IMG/VR virus record: IMGVR_UViG_3300048672_001068 | Location: 1-44,264 of that record | Reading direction: 5' to 3' (one strand) | DNA: 44,264 nucleotides | Source of the DNA: a virus | Shown: positions 25,237 to 32,942 of the stretch, piece by piece | Layout of the letters: each line of letters begins with the position of its first letter | How positions within the stretch are numbered: position 1 is the stretch's first letter | The notes under the pieces: generated by a model | Told to the model about the DNA's origin: nothing | Seen by the model: the letters and a program-made list of their open reading frames with translations, nothing else | Database searches by the model: none | Made by a program: the position numbers and the translations under genes

Positions 25237-25550
25237 CGTGGCACCTCCATGCCGCCCAGCTGCAGAGCGTTTGCCACGTTACTGGTGAAAGTCACCTCGG
25301 CCTCAGCCAAAGCCTGCTGGGCAAACGCAATGTCTTCGGCGCGTACCTGGCAGCCGATGCGCTCCCAGCTCAGCAGGCGTTTGACAGCTTGCAGCAGCTT
25401 GGGTGATGCGGTCAGCAGTCGGGCGCGGTGCACGTAGGTGTCTCCCACCGTGCTGTACACCGCCGCAATGTCTTCAATGCGCCCGTCGGGGTGGCGCTTG
25501 ATGATGTCGCCGCCGCCCAGCAGCTCCCATGTTTCGGTCGGGTCAATCAT
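25233..25550 (-). CDS. Hypothetical early phage protein (105 aa)
   Basis: ATG 25550 is chosen because GAGGGAGG lies just upstream; the longer frame begins inside the previous gene. The protein has a DIIKRHPDGRIEDIAAVY strand region and a TASPKLLQAVKRLLSWER helix, then EDIAFAQQALAEA. The 'ASPxLLxAxKxLL' block is frequent in small phage proteins of unknown role. Confidence 0.7.
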   Translation of the reverse strand: MIDPTETWELLGGGDIIKRHPDGRIEDIAAVYSTVGDTYVHRARLLTASPKLLQAVKRLLSWERIGCQVRAEDIAFAQQALAEAEVTFTSNVANALQLGGMEVPR

Positions 25551-25839
25551 GGCTTCCTCCCTCGGTGTCATCGCTGGGCAGGAAAAGCGCTTTTTGCGCT
25601 GCAGCCCGCTCGCGCCGCCCTTCGGCAAAGGCGCGGCGGATGCTGTCAGAGGCGGCTTTGATTTCGGCGGCCTTGATGTCGCTGCGCACCAGCGGATGGC
25701 CGGGCTCGTCGTAGGCGATGGTGTAGTAGTGGCCTTTGTACGTCAGGCCACCGGCAAACCGGGCGATTGAGAGCTGTGTGTCCAGCCAGTTGTGGATGCG
25801 CTCGGGTGGGGTGGGGAGGGTGGTGGTGGCGTGGCTCAT
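25543..25839 (-). CDS. Hypothetical early phage protein (98 aa)
   Basis: Contains WLDTQLSIARFAGGLTYKG and YYTIAYDEPGHPLVRSD, then a charged helix (DSIRRAFAEGRRERAAAQKA). It overlaps the following gene's start by eight bases, with the GAGGGAGG ribosome site of that gene encoded in its last codons. Function unknown. Confidence 0.7.
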   Translation of the reverse strand: MSHATTTLPTPPERIHNWLDTQLSIARFAGGLTYKGHYYTIAYDEPGHPLVRSDIKAAEIKAASDSIRRAFAEGRRERAAAQKALFLPSDDTEGGSHD

Positions 25840-25841
25840 CT

Positions 25842-26231
25842 TCAGTCACTCTTTTTGATCATGTTGGCTTCGATCAAGGCCGTCTCCAGCGCCCGATCTT
25901 GCTCACTGGCTGGGTCAAATTCGGGCTGGCATGCCAGCTTTACAGCAGCCATCACAACTTTGCGCCACTTCTTTTCCGCTGAAATCACAGCAGCACACCG
26001 CTCAGCATTGACCCGAGCCAGCAAAGCTTGCAGCTCTTCGATGCGGAGCTGGGCGGCTTGGCGGGCCGTGCGCTCGGATTCCAGCAATTGCGCATCCACA
26101 AGCTGCATTGCAATGTGTGGTGCGTGCCGGGGCCAAAATTCATCAGCCTCAGATGCGCTTTTCTCTGCATCGGCTTTGTCGGCGCACAGCGTTGCCATGC
26201 CGAGCTGGTTTACAAAATACCAGTGGTTCAT
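25842..26231 (-). CDS. Hypothetical early phage protein with coiled coil (129 aa)
   Basis: ATG 26231 follows AGGTGA at good spacing. An alternative ATG at 26285 would put the 19-bp dyad at 26256-26274 inside the gene. The N-terminus is MNHWYFVNQLGMATLCADKA; the middle is a probable coiled coil (ESERTARQAAQLRIEELQAL). The C-terminus is acidic then basic. Function unknown. Confidence 0.65.
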   Translation of the reverse strand: MNHWYFVNQLGMATLCADKADAEKSASEADEFWPRHAPHIAMQLVDAQLLESERTARQAAQLRIEELQALLARVNAERCAAVISAEKKWRKVVMAAVKLACQPEFDPASEQDRALETALIEANMIKKSD

Positions 26232-26255
26232 TTTTTCACCTAAAAAGGGCTGTTT

Positions 26256-26274
26256 GCGCTTATTAATAAAGCGC
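26256..26274. promoter_or_regulatory. 19-bp dyad, copy c
   Basis: GCGCTT - ATTAATA - AAGCGC, a perfect 6-bp dyad with 7-base centre, 24 bases upstream of the ATG at 26231. On the gene strand it is followed by AAACAGC, as in the copy at 30596. See copies at 27928, 30596 and 35694. Confidence 0.7.
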
Positions 26275-26287
26275 GGAGTGCTCATGT

Positions 26288-27910
26288 TTATGCAGCAATT
26301 TGCAGCGAGTCGCGCTCTTGGTAATTGGCGGCCACAACTGCGCGGGCCAGTGGCGGGCACACGCTGTTGCTGCACATCCGCACCTGGGCGGTTTTGGTGA
26401 TGGGCTCACCGGCTGCGCCACGCTCAATCTGGTAGCTGTCGGGGAAGCCCTGGGCGCGGTACAACTCGCGTGGGGTCAGCATGCGCAGGCCGATGTCAAC
26501 GATGGCCCATGGCTCGCCGCGCACCATCACCAAGCCCAGCCGGTCTTTGGTGGGGATGGTGTGCATGGGGTCGGTCATCGGCTGGTCTGTGCCGCCTTGG
26601 CTGTAGTACTTGACCAGAAACGCCCGCACTTCGCCGTGGTGCAGGCCCTGGGCGCTGATCGTGTGCAGGGGCTCATCGGTGGGGCTGCCCACGTTGTCGC
26701 CGCGCAGCTTGACCAAGTGGCTGGTGACAATGCCCGCCGCTGCGCCCTGGGCCGTGACGGTGTTGAGCGGGTCAGTCACATCGCGGATGCCATGCGAAAA
26801 CCTGCCCTTGCCGTCTTTTCCCTCGCCGTGGCCCATGTGTACCAGGTGCGCGGCCACAAAGCTGTGGTGGTCAATACTGGTGACAGTGCCGATTGGGTCG
26901 GCCAAGTCGCTGCCAACCGCGCCGGTGTAATGCTTGGCCAGAAACGCTGATACCACGGCAAACCTGTTCTCTGTGGTCTGAGTGGGCAGGGGAGCATGAA
27001 TTGAGGCCGTGCGGTCATCGCCAGGGCGTTTGGCTGAGTGGTACTGCACCAGAAACGGCTGCTTCGCCTCCACCACGTACCGCATGATGCCCTTGGCAAT
27101 GCGGCGGCACGTTGCATCGGCCAGCGGCTTTTTGCGCTCAAAGATGCTGGGGCACGGGATGCTCCAGTCAATGCAGTCGGCAGCGGTGAGCCAGGGTTTC
27201 ATCCATTTTGGAACCTTTCCGCTGGCATCGGGCTTGGCGTGGGTGGGGGCGGGCCACACGATGGGGAGTCCGTCGCGCCGGGCCACCAAAAACAGGCGCT
27301 TGCGGATGGTCGGAGCGTCAAAGTCGCTGCCACGCAGCTCGCGGTGCTCAATGGTGTACCCGAGGTTCTCTAGGGAGGCCTTCCATCGTTGGAAAGTCTG
27401 TCCTTTTCTCTCTGGGCAGGGCCATTGACCGCGCAGGCTGATCACGTTGCCATCGCTGTCGGTCTTTTCAACGGTGCGCCATACCAGCGGCCCCCAGTCT
27501 TGAAATTCCTCTACGTTCTCAAGGTAAATAACGCGGGGGTGACGGTTGGTCGGCTTCAGGGCTTTGACCCACTTGATGACCACACCCGCCAGGCTCCGAA
27601 TTTTTTTGCTCACGGGCTTGCCGCCCTTCGCCTTCGAGAAGTGCTTACAGTCTGGCGATGCCCACAGCAGCCCCACCGGCTGGCCATCGGTCACGGCCAG
27701 CGGGTCAACCTCGAACACGTCGCTGCAAAAGTGGCGCGTCTGGGGGTGGTTGGCGGTGTGCAGACTGACGGCCTCGGGATCATGGTTAACTGCAATGTCA
27801 ACATGCCGACCGATGGCCTGCTCAATTCCGGTGCTGGCACCGCCACCGCCCGCGAACAGATCGACTATCAGCTCATGCGCGATGGGCAGAATAAATTGGT
27901 TTGAAATCAT
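26288..27910 (-). CDS. DNA (cytosine-5) methyltransferase
   Basis: A 540-aa Dcm-type enzyme. Motif I is DLFAGGGGASTG (residues 17-28), the catalytic cysteine motif IV is SPDCKHFS, motif VI is ENVEE, and motif VIII is RKRLFLVAR. Motifs IX-X are RMLTPRELYRAQGFP and SNSVCPPLA. The target-recognition part holds four diverged tandem units centred on DP(I/L/M)xT(V/I), e.g. DPIGTVTSID, DPLNTVTAQG, EPLHTISAQG and DPMHTIPTKD. It likely modifies phage DNA against host restriction; no cognate nuclease is seen. GTGAGGAA precedes ATG 27910. A dyad (27928-27946) lies upstream. Confidence 0.93.
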   Translation of the reverse strand: MISNQFILPIAHELIVDLFAGGGGASTGIEQAIGRHVDIAVNHDPEAVSLHTANHPQTRHFCSDVFEVDPLAVTDGQPVGLLWASPDCKHFSKAKGGKPVSKKIRSLAGVVIKWVKALKPTNRHPRVIYLENVEEFQDWGPLVWRTVEKTDSDGNVISLRGQWPCPERKGQTFQRWKASLENLGYTIEHRELRGSDFDAPTIRKRLFLVARRDGLPIVWPAPTHAKPDASGKVPKWMKPWLTAADCIDWSIPCPSIFERKKPLADATCRRIAKGIMRYVVEAKQPFLVQYHSAKRPGDDRTASIHAPLPTQTTENRFAVVSAFLAKHYTGAVGSDLADPIGTVTSIDHHSFVAAHLVHMGHGEGKDGKGRFSHGIRDVTDPLNTVTAQGAAAGIVTSHLVKLRGDNVGSPTDEPLHTISAQGLHHGEVRAFLVKYYSQGGTDQPMTDPMHTIPTKDRLGLVMVRGEPWAIVDIGLRMLTPRELYRAQGFPDSYQIERGAAGEPITKTAQVRMCSNSVCPPLARAVVAANYQERDSLQIAA

Positions 27911-27927
27911 CGGAATTTCCTCACTTT

Positions 27928-27946
27928 ACGCTTGATGCACAAGCGT
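27928..27946. promoter_or_regulatory. 19-bp dyad, copy a
   Basis: ACGCTT - GATGCAC - AAGCGT, 17 bases upstream of the cytosine methyltransferase start. The + strand reading is close to the - strand reading of the copy at 30596 (GCGCTTGATGCAAAAGCGC), including the following ACAGCTA. Confidence 0.7.
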
Positions 27947-27952
27947 TTACAG

Positions 27953-28546
27953 CTACTGTTTTAGACGTTCAGGTGCCATGTTCATCGGCCCGGCTGGGCC
28001 TACGCACATGCTTTTGATGCCGCCGTAGGGCACTCGAACTCCATCGCGCAGGCTGGGGGGTTCTACCCAGCCGGGTGGCGGTGCGCGGGGTGGCTCCCAC
28101 TTGGGCGGTATCCAGCGGTTGGCGGGGCCGTCGTCGTCGTCGTTGGCATCGTTGCCGTGGCTGGCCGCTTTGCTGGCTTTTGCCAGCAGCTGGGCGGTGC
28201 GGTCTGGGGTCAGTCGGTAGGTCTGGTACTTCTTGTCTGCGCTGAGTTTGGACAGCACCGTGCATCGGTACACCATTCCGCTGATGATTGCCCGCACGCC
28301 CATGATTTCGAGCTGCATGTCCAGCTTGGTGGCTACATCCATGGCGCTGATGTACTCGCCAGGCGGCAGTTGCAGCAGCACGGCCTCGATGCGATTGAGC
28401 AGTGCTGACGGGGTGTTGGTGGGCTGGCACAGTGGCGAGGCGGCTGTGATCGGGCCGCTGGTGCCTGGTTTGCTGGTGGCGGTTGCTGCCACTGGTGGGC
28501 GCTTCTTTTTGGTCGCGGAGGCGGTCTTTTTGGTGGCGGGTTTCAT
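27953..28546 (-). CDS. Hypothetical protein with winged-helix-like core (197 aa)
   Basis: A Lys/Ala/Thr-rich basic N-terminus (about 45 residues) precedes a compact domain: LLNRIEAVLLQLPPGEYISA, DVATKLDMQLEIMGVRAIIS and TVLSKLSADKKYQTYRLT. Its helix-helix-strand order suggests a winged helix that binds DNA. An acidic linker (NDANDDDDGP) and a Pro/Trp-rich tail follow. No strong ribosome site is visible. It begins 38 bases after terminator T1, so its expression needs readthrough or a promoter in that short gap. Confidence 0.65.
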   Translation of the reverse strand: MKPATKKTASATKKKRPPVAATATSKPGTSGPITAASPLCQPTNTPSALLNRIEAVLLQLPPGEYISAMDVATKLDMQLEIMGVRAIISGMVYRCTVLSKLSADKKYQTYRLTPDRTAQLLAKASKAASHGNDANDDDDGPANRWIPPKWEPPRAPPPGWVEPPSLRDGVRVPYGGIKSMCVGPAGPMNMAPERLKQ

Positions 28547-28583
28547 GGGATGGGGTGGGTGTCAGCTGGGTGTTGGTCGGGCG

Positions 28584-28608
28584 TAAAAAAGCCCGCTGGT
28601 GCGGGCTG
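28584..28608 (-). terminator. Intrinsic terminator T1
   Basis: On the minus strand AGCCCGC-ACCA-GCGGGCT followed by TTTTTACG. Stem and loop are identical to T2 at 29361-29385. It sits after the 28631-29350 gene. Confidence 0.88.
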
Positions 28609-28630
28609 GGGGTTTGTGGTTGTGGCTGGC

Positions 28631-29350
28631 TCAGTCCCACTGAGCAGATGAGGCGTTTTGCACATCGTCGTCATCAATGTCCACGTCCAACTTGGTGCGG
28701 CCAACGTACATCGCCATCAATACAGCATGAAAACTGCCAACAACATCAGGTCTGGATTTCGGGGTTAAGTCTTTTCCATCAAGCCGCGTGGAGTACACCT
28801 CGCCGTCCTCGTTTACAGCAATTCGGTAGTTGGCGCTGTACTTCACTTCGTTGCGGTCGGTCATGCTGGCTCCATGGCCCTTGCCGCCTGGGTTTTCGTT
28901 CTTGTCCAGGTACAGCCAGCCGCCGCCAAATTGCGATGGTTCCCAGTGGGCGTAGAAGGCTTCGTGATCTTCTTTGTGGAACCCGCTGCGGGCTTCTTTC
29001 AGCAAGTCGGAAAGCTTGATGACTTCCGGCACATCAGGCATTACGTCGCGCATGATCTTGTCAAAAGCGGTCTGAACAGTGGTGGCGTTGGCGTTGTGGA
29101 GGTGCTTGGCCACTGCGTCGTTCAGCACGGTCTGAAACTTGGCCACATCACTTGCACCCAGGCCATGCGGCAGGCACTCTGTCAGCTGGGCGGCCAGCGC
29201 TTTTCTGAACTCGCTTCGGTAGCCTGTGGCTTCTTCAATCGCCGATTTCAAGGCCTGTTCTATGGCCTTGTCCATCAGTGGCTGCAGGCGCTCTGCGGAG
29301 CACGCCTGGGTAATGATTGCTGGGAGGTCCAGTTGGATGGTGATGTTCAT
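28631..29350 (-). CDS. Hypothetical early phage protein (239 aa)
   Basis: The N-terminal third is helical (LPAIITQACSAERLQPLMDK, EEATGYRSEFRKALAAQ); the middle has FDKIMRDVMPDVPEVIKLSD, and the end is acidic (KLDVDIDDDDVQNAS). The sequence FGGGWLYLDKNENPGGKG suggests a beta hairpin. The start lies only 11 bases after the T-run of terminator T2, leaving no room for a promoter. Function unknown; the family recurs in betaproteobacterial phages. Confidence 0.7.
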   Translation of the reverse strand: MNITIQLDLPAIITQACSAERLQPLMDKAIEQALKSAIEEATGYRSEFRKALAAQLTECLPHGLGASDVAKFQTVLNDAVAKHLHNANATTVQTAFDKIMRDVMPDVPEVIKLSDLLKEARSGFHKEDHEAFYAHWEPSQFGGGWLYLDKNENPGGKGHGASMTDRNEVKYSANYRIAVNEDGEVYSTRLDGKDLTPKSRPDVVGSFHAVLMAMYVGRTKLDVDIDDDDVQNASSAQWD

Positions 29351-29360
29351 GCTGTTCTCG

Positions 29361-29385
29361 TAAAAAAGCCCGCTGGTGCGGGCTG
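29361..29385 (-). terminator. Intrinsic terminator T2
   Basis: Minus strand AGCCCGC-ACCA-GCGGGCT then TTTTTTACG; the same stem-loop as T1, 777 bases away. It separates 29473-29967 from 28631-29350. Confidence 0.88.
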
Positions 29386-29472
29386 GGGGTTGTGGGGTGT
29401 TGTGTGATTGCTCACCGGAAGGCCCACCCGCTGTGGATGGGCAATCTGCTGGTCAATCGGGTGGCCGGGCTG

Positions 29473-29967
29473 TCAAAACGCGGTCGCCAGCGCAGAACCT
29501 TTCATTTCTGCAAGATGGCGAGCAAACGATGCGTCTATGGTTTTGGAGACTGCTGCAATGGCTTCGCGCCCCAGACTTGGCAAAAAGTCTTTTCGCTTAT
29601 CGTCCAAAAGCTCCAGGCCTTCGCGTATGTCCGGATGGAGCTCAAGATAGTCAAGCGCTGGATCCAGAATTGCGTTTTTCCGGTAGCAGATTACGTGGCA
29701 CATGCCGTTTAGCACGCGGCCATAAAAGTTTGGCGCTGTTCGTAACAGCTTTGCCAGGCCGTTGTAGAGTGCTTGCAGGTGTTTGCGTTTGTCGCAATCA
29801 AAATCCGTCCATTCGTCGTCTTCGCCGTTTGGAGTAAGCAGCTCTCTCAGGTCTTGTGGGCCGTCTGTTCCCCAAGGGCCGCCAAAACGTGTATCAATGG
29901 CAGAAAGTATCCAGTGCAGTTCATCGGCTGCATCTAGGTCGCGCTGGTTGGGTTTTGCCATTTTCAT
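29473..29967 (-). CDS. Hypothetical early phage protein (164 aa)
   Basis: Begins MKMAKPNQRDLDAADELHW and contains DTRFGGPWGTDGP, an acidic DWT-type patch (NGEDDEWTDFDCD) and a helical LYNGLAKLLRTAPNFYGRVL. ATGA overlap with the dNMP kinase upstream gene shows coupling. The N-terminal 'AxDLxxALxxIxxRFGGPWG' pattern is a conserved phage family without assigned role. Confidence 0.7.
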   Translation of the reverse strand: MKMAKPNQRDLDAADELHWILSAIDTRFGGPWGTDGPQDLRELLTPNGEDDEWTDFDCDKRKHLQALYNGLAKLLRTAPNFYGRVLNGMCHVICYRKNAILDPALDYLELHPDIREGLELLDDKRKDFLPSLGREAIAAVSKTIDASFARHLAEMKGSALATAF

Positions 29968-30587
29968 AACTCCGCACCCCCATTTCGCATCATCAAATCC
30001 GCATCAAAACATTCCAGCGCAGAGCGGATTTCCACGCTCAGCTCTGCAATGCCTCGGTCATTCATCACGGTGCGGTCAGCCAAAAACGGCATGGCTTCGG
30101 TGATGTGGTCCAGTACGGGTGTGACCTGGGGGCGGTGGATGTGCCAGATCAGGCCGCCCTGTTTGCGCACCCAGGCGGCTTCTTGCGCGGTGCGCACGTC
30201 GGTGATGGCGATGGCCTCCCAGCCGCCTCGGCGCAGTTTTTCCAGTTTGGCATCGGCGATGCGTGTCCAGAAGTCTTCACCAAAATGGTGGCGGCCCCAC
30301 TCGGTTCCCAGCGTTTGCGCCAGGCGGCGGTAGCTGACACCAAGCTGCGGTATCACGGCTTCTTTGTACTTGCGGTTTTGCATGTAGCGCCTGGGAACTC
30401 CGGCCCACTGGAACAGGGCCTCGATCATGCCTCGCATGGGGTCGGCAAAGGCCAGGCCAGCGGTGCGTAGCTGCAGCCTCAGCAGGGTGAACGCGGTGTC
30501 TTTGCCTGAGCCTGCGCTGCCGCACAGGCCAATGATTTTGGGTGGCGGATGCCGTGGTGTTGGGTGTGTGGGTGCTTTGTTTTGCAT
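29964..30587 (-). CDS. Deoxynucleoside monophosphate kinase
   Basis: A 207-aa P-loop kinase: GLCGSAGSGKDTAF at residues 20-33, then AFADPMRGMIEAL, a base-binding region with RRLAQTLGTEWGRHHFGEDF, and AITDVRTAQEAAWVRKQGG. This matches phage dNMP kinases, which phosphorylate dNMPs to feed phage replication. The ATG at 30587 has no ribosome site, and a TTG at 30635 is possible but would begin inside a large hairpin. Overlapping hairpins at 30596-30650 therefore may control its translation. Confidence 0.85.
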   Translation of the reverse strand: MQNKAPTHPTPRHPPPKIIGLCGSAGSGKDTAFTLLRLQLRTAGLAFADPMRGMIEALFQWAGVPRRYMQNRKYKEAVIPQLGVSYRRLAQTLGTEWGRHHFGEDFWTRIADAKLEKLRRGGWEAIAITDVRTAQEAAWVRKQGGLIWHIHRPQVTPVLDHITEAMPFLADRTVMNDRGIAELSVEIRSALECFDADLMMRNGGAEL

Positions 30588-30595
30588 AGCTGTTT

Positions 30596-30650
30596 GCGCT
30601 TTTGCATCAAGCGCCGGGCGTGTTTTTTGTTGCAAAAACGCTCGGCGCTT
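30596..30650. promoter_or_regulatory. 19-bp dyad copy b overlapping a long hairpin
   Basis: GCGCTT-TTGCATC-AAGCGC occupies 30596-30614 on the + strand. AAGCGCCGGGCGT (from 30609) pairs with ACGCTCGGCGCTT (to 30650), 12 of 13 bases, with an inner TTTTT/AAAAA pairing. The two structures share AAGCGC and so cannot form together. The element fills the gap between the DUF2303 gene stop (30683) and the kinase start. Confidence 0.72.
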
Positions 30651-30682
30651 TGGGTGCTGGCTTGGCCGGTAGCGGCTGGGGC

Positions 30683-31606
30683 TCAGGTGGCTGCGCTGTA
30701 GGAGCCGATCAGCACGGGGATGATTTGCTCTCCAATGTGCAGCTCTCCTGCTGCTGCATCGCTTTCGCTGCCAGGCTTGACGAGCGGTGGCAGCATCGTG
30801 GGTGCAATGGCATCGGCAACCTTGTCGGCCAGCTCCTGGGCCATTTCTTCAATGTGCTGCTCGGCCTTGATGATGCGCAGCGTCAGCACCGGTTTGTTGT
30901 CGCTGGTCAGCACGCCCAGGCGCAATACAAATTGGCGCTCATTCAGCCCGGCGTAGGGGTCGCAGGTGAAATAGATGGTGTCTGGTACCGCTCCGGACGC
31001 GGAGGAGGCCTTGATGCTTTCAAAGCTGCTGTGGCTGCTGCTGAGTTGTTCAACCGTGCTTTGCAGCTTGCGGGCAGTGTCGATGGTCAGATTGCGGACG
31101 GCCTGCGCAGCCAGGGCGGTTGGCATCTTGTCTGTTTTGTCAAAGCAGATGATGTGCGGCTCCCAGTCTTCCAGCCACTCGGCAACGGCGCTTTGCTTGA
31201 CATTGGCGTTTGTCATGTTCAGCAGCGCGATGTAAGCGGCGGTTTTTTTTGCTGTGAGCGTTGCGGTGTTGTCGGCGTGGCCGGGCTGCGTGGGTGTGCC
31301 CAGGTTCAGCACGGCGGTGGCGTGCATGTGGCTGGGGTTGACAAAAATGGCTGCACCGTCTTCGGCGTGCTGGCGGGTGTAGGCGGCAAAGCTGTCGATG
31401 CACGAGGTGTTCATCTGGCCACGGGCGCGGCGGCGGTTGGCGAGCATGCGCTCCAGGTCATGCAGCTTGAAGTCATCGGGCAGGGCCAGCATGCCGTTGT
31501 TGCTGGCGCCAAAATCCGTAGGCAACATCGTGTTGTTCAGTTGTTTACCAGCGGCGTTAATTTGCTCAGCTTTTTGCAGGGCCTGGATTGCGTCTTTGTC
31601 GATCAT
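30683..31606 (-). CDS. DUF2303-family phage protein
   Basis: A 307-aa protein with family blocks DDFKLHDLERML near residue 44, FAAYTRQHAEDGAAIFVNP, and the C-terminal ERQFVLRLGVLTSDNKPVLT. DUF2303 proteins are widespread in early regions of temperate phages and often lie near recombination or replication genes; their role is not established. It is followed on the minus strand by the hairpin hub before the dNMP kinase. Confidence 0.82.
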   Translation of the reverse strand: MIDKDAIQALQKAEQINAAGKQLNNTMLPTDFGASNNGMLALPDDFKLHDLERMLANRRRARGQMNTSCIDSFAAYTRQHAEDGAAIFVNPSHMHATAVLNLGTPTQPGHADNTATLTAKKTAAYIALLNMTNANVKQSAVAEWLEDWEPHIICFDKTDKMPTALAAQAVRNLTIDTARKLQSTVEQLSSSHSSFESIKASSASGAVPDTIYFTCDPYAGLNERQFVLRLGVLTSDNKPVLTLRIIKAEQHIEEMAQELADKVADAIAPTMLPPLVKPGSESDAAAGELHIGEQIIPVLIGSYSAAT

Positions 31607-31676
31607 GGGGTGCTTTCAGTGTGGGTTGTGGTGGTTGGTGGGGTGGGGTGCTGGTTGGCGGCCTGGCTTTGGTTGC

Positions 31677-32060
31677 TCAGGTGTTGGGCTTGCCATGGCC
31701 ATCCAGGAAGGACAGCTGGCTTTGGGGAACAATGGTCAGAGCACCGCCACGGCCAACGTACATGGGGGTTTCGCGGCTGGCCTCGATGGTTGTTTTGCCT
31801 TCGAGGGTCGGTTTGGTGAAACTGATGTCGTGCTCAATCTGCACCTGCGTCGTGCCCTTGATGGGCTTGATCTTGAGCTTGATGCTGATGGCACCTGGGC
31901 GCTGCAAATCAACCACCAGCGAGGATGTGGTGCTGAGCGCCTCGCTCAACATGACGGCGAATTGGCCGCCGTCCAGCTCGGTCAGAAACTGGTCAACCTT
32001 GGTCACGGCCTTGTTGACATGGCTGGTTGGGTTGGATGCAGTGGTAGTGGGTGTGCTCAT
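31677..32060 (-). CDS. Hypothetical early phage protein (127 aa)
   Basis: AAGGAGG precedes the ATG. The protein has AVTKVDQFLTELDGGQFAVM, then a beta-rich part (AISIKLKIKPIKG, VQIEHDISFTKPT) and TPMYVGRGGALTI. It is a typical partner gene just upstream of DUF2303 in such phages. Function unknown. Confidence 0.75.
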   Translation of the reverse strand: MSTPTTTASNPTSHVNKAVTKVDQFLTELDGGQFAVMLSEALSTTSSLVVDLQRPGAISIKLKIKPIKGTTQVQIEHDISFTKPTLEGKTTIEASRETPMYVGRGGALTIVPQSQLSFLDGHGKPNT

Positions 32061-32145
32061 TGAGGCCTCCTTGGCGTGAGCGGTTGAAAAAACTGGGTTG
32101 AAAAATCGCGGGGCTTGCTGGGGTGCTGTCTGCTGGCCGGTGCCG

Positions 32146-32589
32146 TCAGCGGCTGAAAAATCCGGCCCAAAATGCCGGCACAGTGCTCACAAGCAGCCAG
32201 GCAACAACCCAGGCCAGCGCGGTGGCCGCCACGGCAAGCCAGCCGGGATTGACCCGGGCCAGCCATTGGCTTCGGCGGCTGTAGTTGGCGGTGTGTGGCC
32301 GGATGGGTGGCAGGCCTTCTTTCTTGACCTGCTCTGCTGCGTTGGCCATGGACAGCTGAAAAGTGAGCTGTGCGACTTGTTGCTGCAGGGCGGCGTAGGC
32401 TGATTCGTGCTTCTGGATGCGGTCGGCCAGCTGCTTGGAGTGCGGGCCGGTCACGGCCACGGTGTGGCCGCTTGTGCTGAATGTGGTGTGGCTCATGCAG
32501 GTTGCCTGTGGGCTGGTGGTTATGGGGGTGGGGGTTGATCTGGCAGGGCAGTCGCGGCCCTGGTGGCAGCCGTAATCGCAGCAGTTCAT
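32146..32589 (-). CDS. Cys-rich peptide joined to a membrane protein (147 aa)
   Basis: ATG 32589 overlaps the upstream stop (ATGA). The first residues MNCCDYGCHQGRDCPARS form a Cys-rich motif that is usually a stand-alone peptide of about 30 residues in related phages. Here the frame continues without a stop into a second unit beginning MSHTTFSTSGHTVAV (ATG 32496), with a coiled-coil-like QLADRIQKHESAYAALQQQV and a C-terminal membrane segment (GWLAVAATALAWVVAWLL). Either one fused protein or two products through internal initiation. Function unknown. Confidence 0.6.
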   Translation of the reverse strand: MNCCDYGCHQGRDCPARSTPTPITTSPQATCMSHTTFSTSGHTVAVTGPHSKQLADRIQKHESAYAALQQQVAQLTFQLSMANAAEQVKKEGLPPIRPHTANYSRRSQWLARVNPGWLAVAATALAWVVAWLLVSTVPAFWAGFFSR

Positions 32590-32942
32590 TGGCGCTGGGC
32601 CCCCCGGCTGGCTTGCTGCACGGCGGCCACGGCTTGCACGGCGGTATCGAGGGCGGCGCGGGTGCCTGCGCATACAAGCTCGCTGCTGGTGTGCCAGTAG
32701 TGGGTAGCTTCTGGGCTGGGGCTATCGCGGCACACCTCGGCAGCAATTTGATCGACGTGGGTAGCGTGCTGGCGGGCCTTGCGCTGGGCGGCACGTTTTT
32801 CAGCCAGAGTTTTGGCTTGCTCTTCGGCCTGGGCATCCAGCACAGCAGTTCCGCAGTACAGCGCCAGAAGCATGAACAAGCACATGATGATCCAGGGCCA
32901 TGGCGATGTGGAAGGTGGGCGGGTGTCGTACACGTAGTTCAT
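32586..32942 (-). CDS. Hypothetical membrane protein (118 aa)
   Basis: ATG 32942 overlaps the upstream stop (ATGA). One membrane segment near residues 17-33 (WPWIIMCLFMLLALYCG) is followed by a charged helix (EEQAKTLAEKRAAQRKARQ) and a C-terminal helical part with two cysteines (EVCRDS, ELVCAG), which may be disulphide-paired if periplasmic. Function unknown. Confidence 0.65.
   Translation of the reverse strand: MNYVYDTRPPSTSPWPWIIMCLFMLLALYCGTAVLDAQAEEQAKTLAEKRAAQRKARQHATHVDQIAAEVCRDSPSPEATHYWHTSSELVCAGTRAALDTAVQAVAAVQQASRGAQRQ

Noticed and set aside
30602-31819. 405-aa plus-strand frame opposite the DUF2303 gene.
   Set aside because: Shadow: Gly/Val/Cys-rich and starting inside a hairpin.
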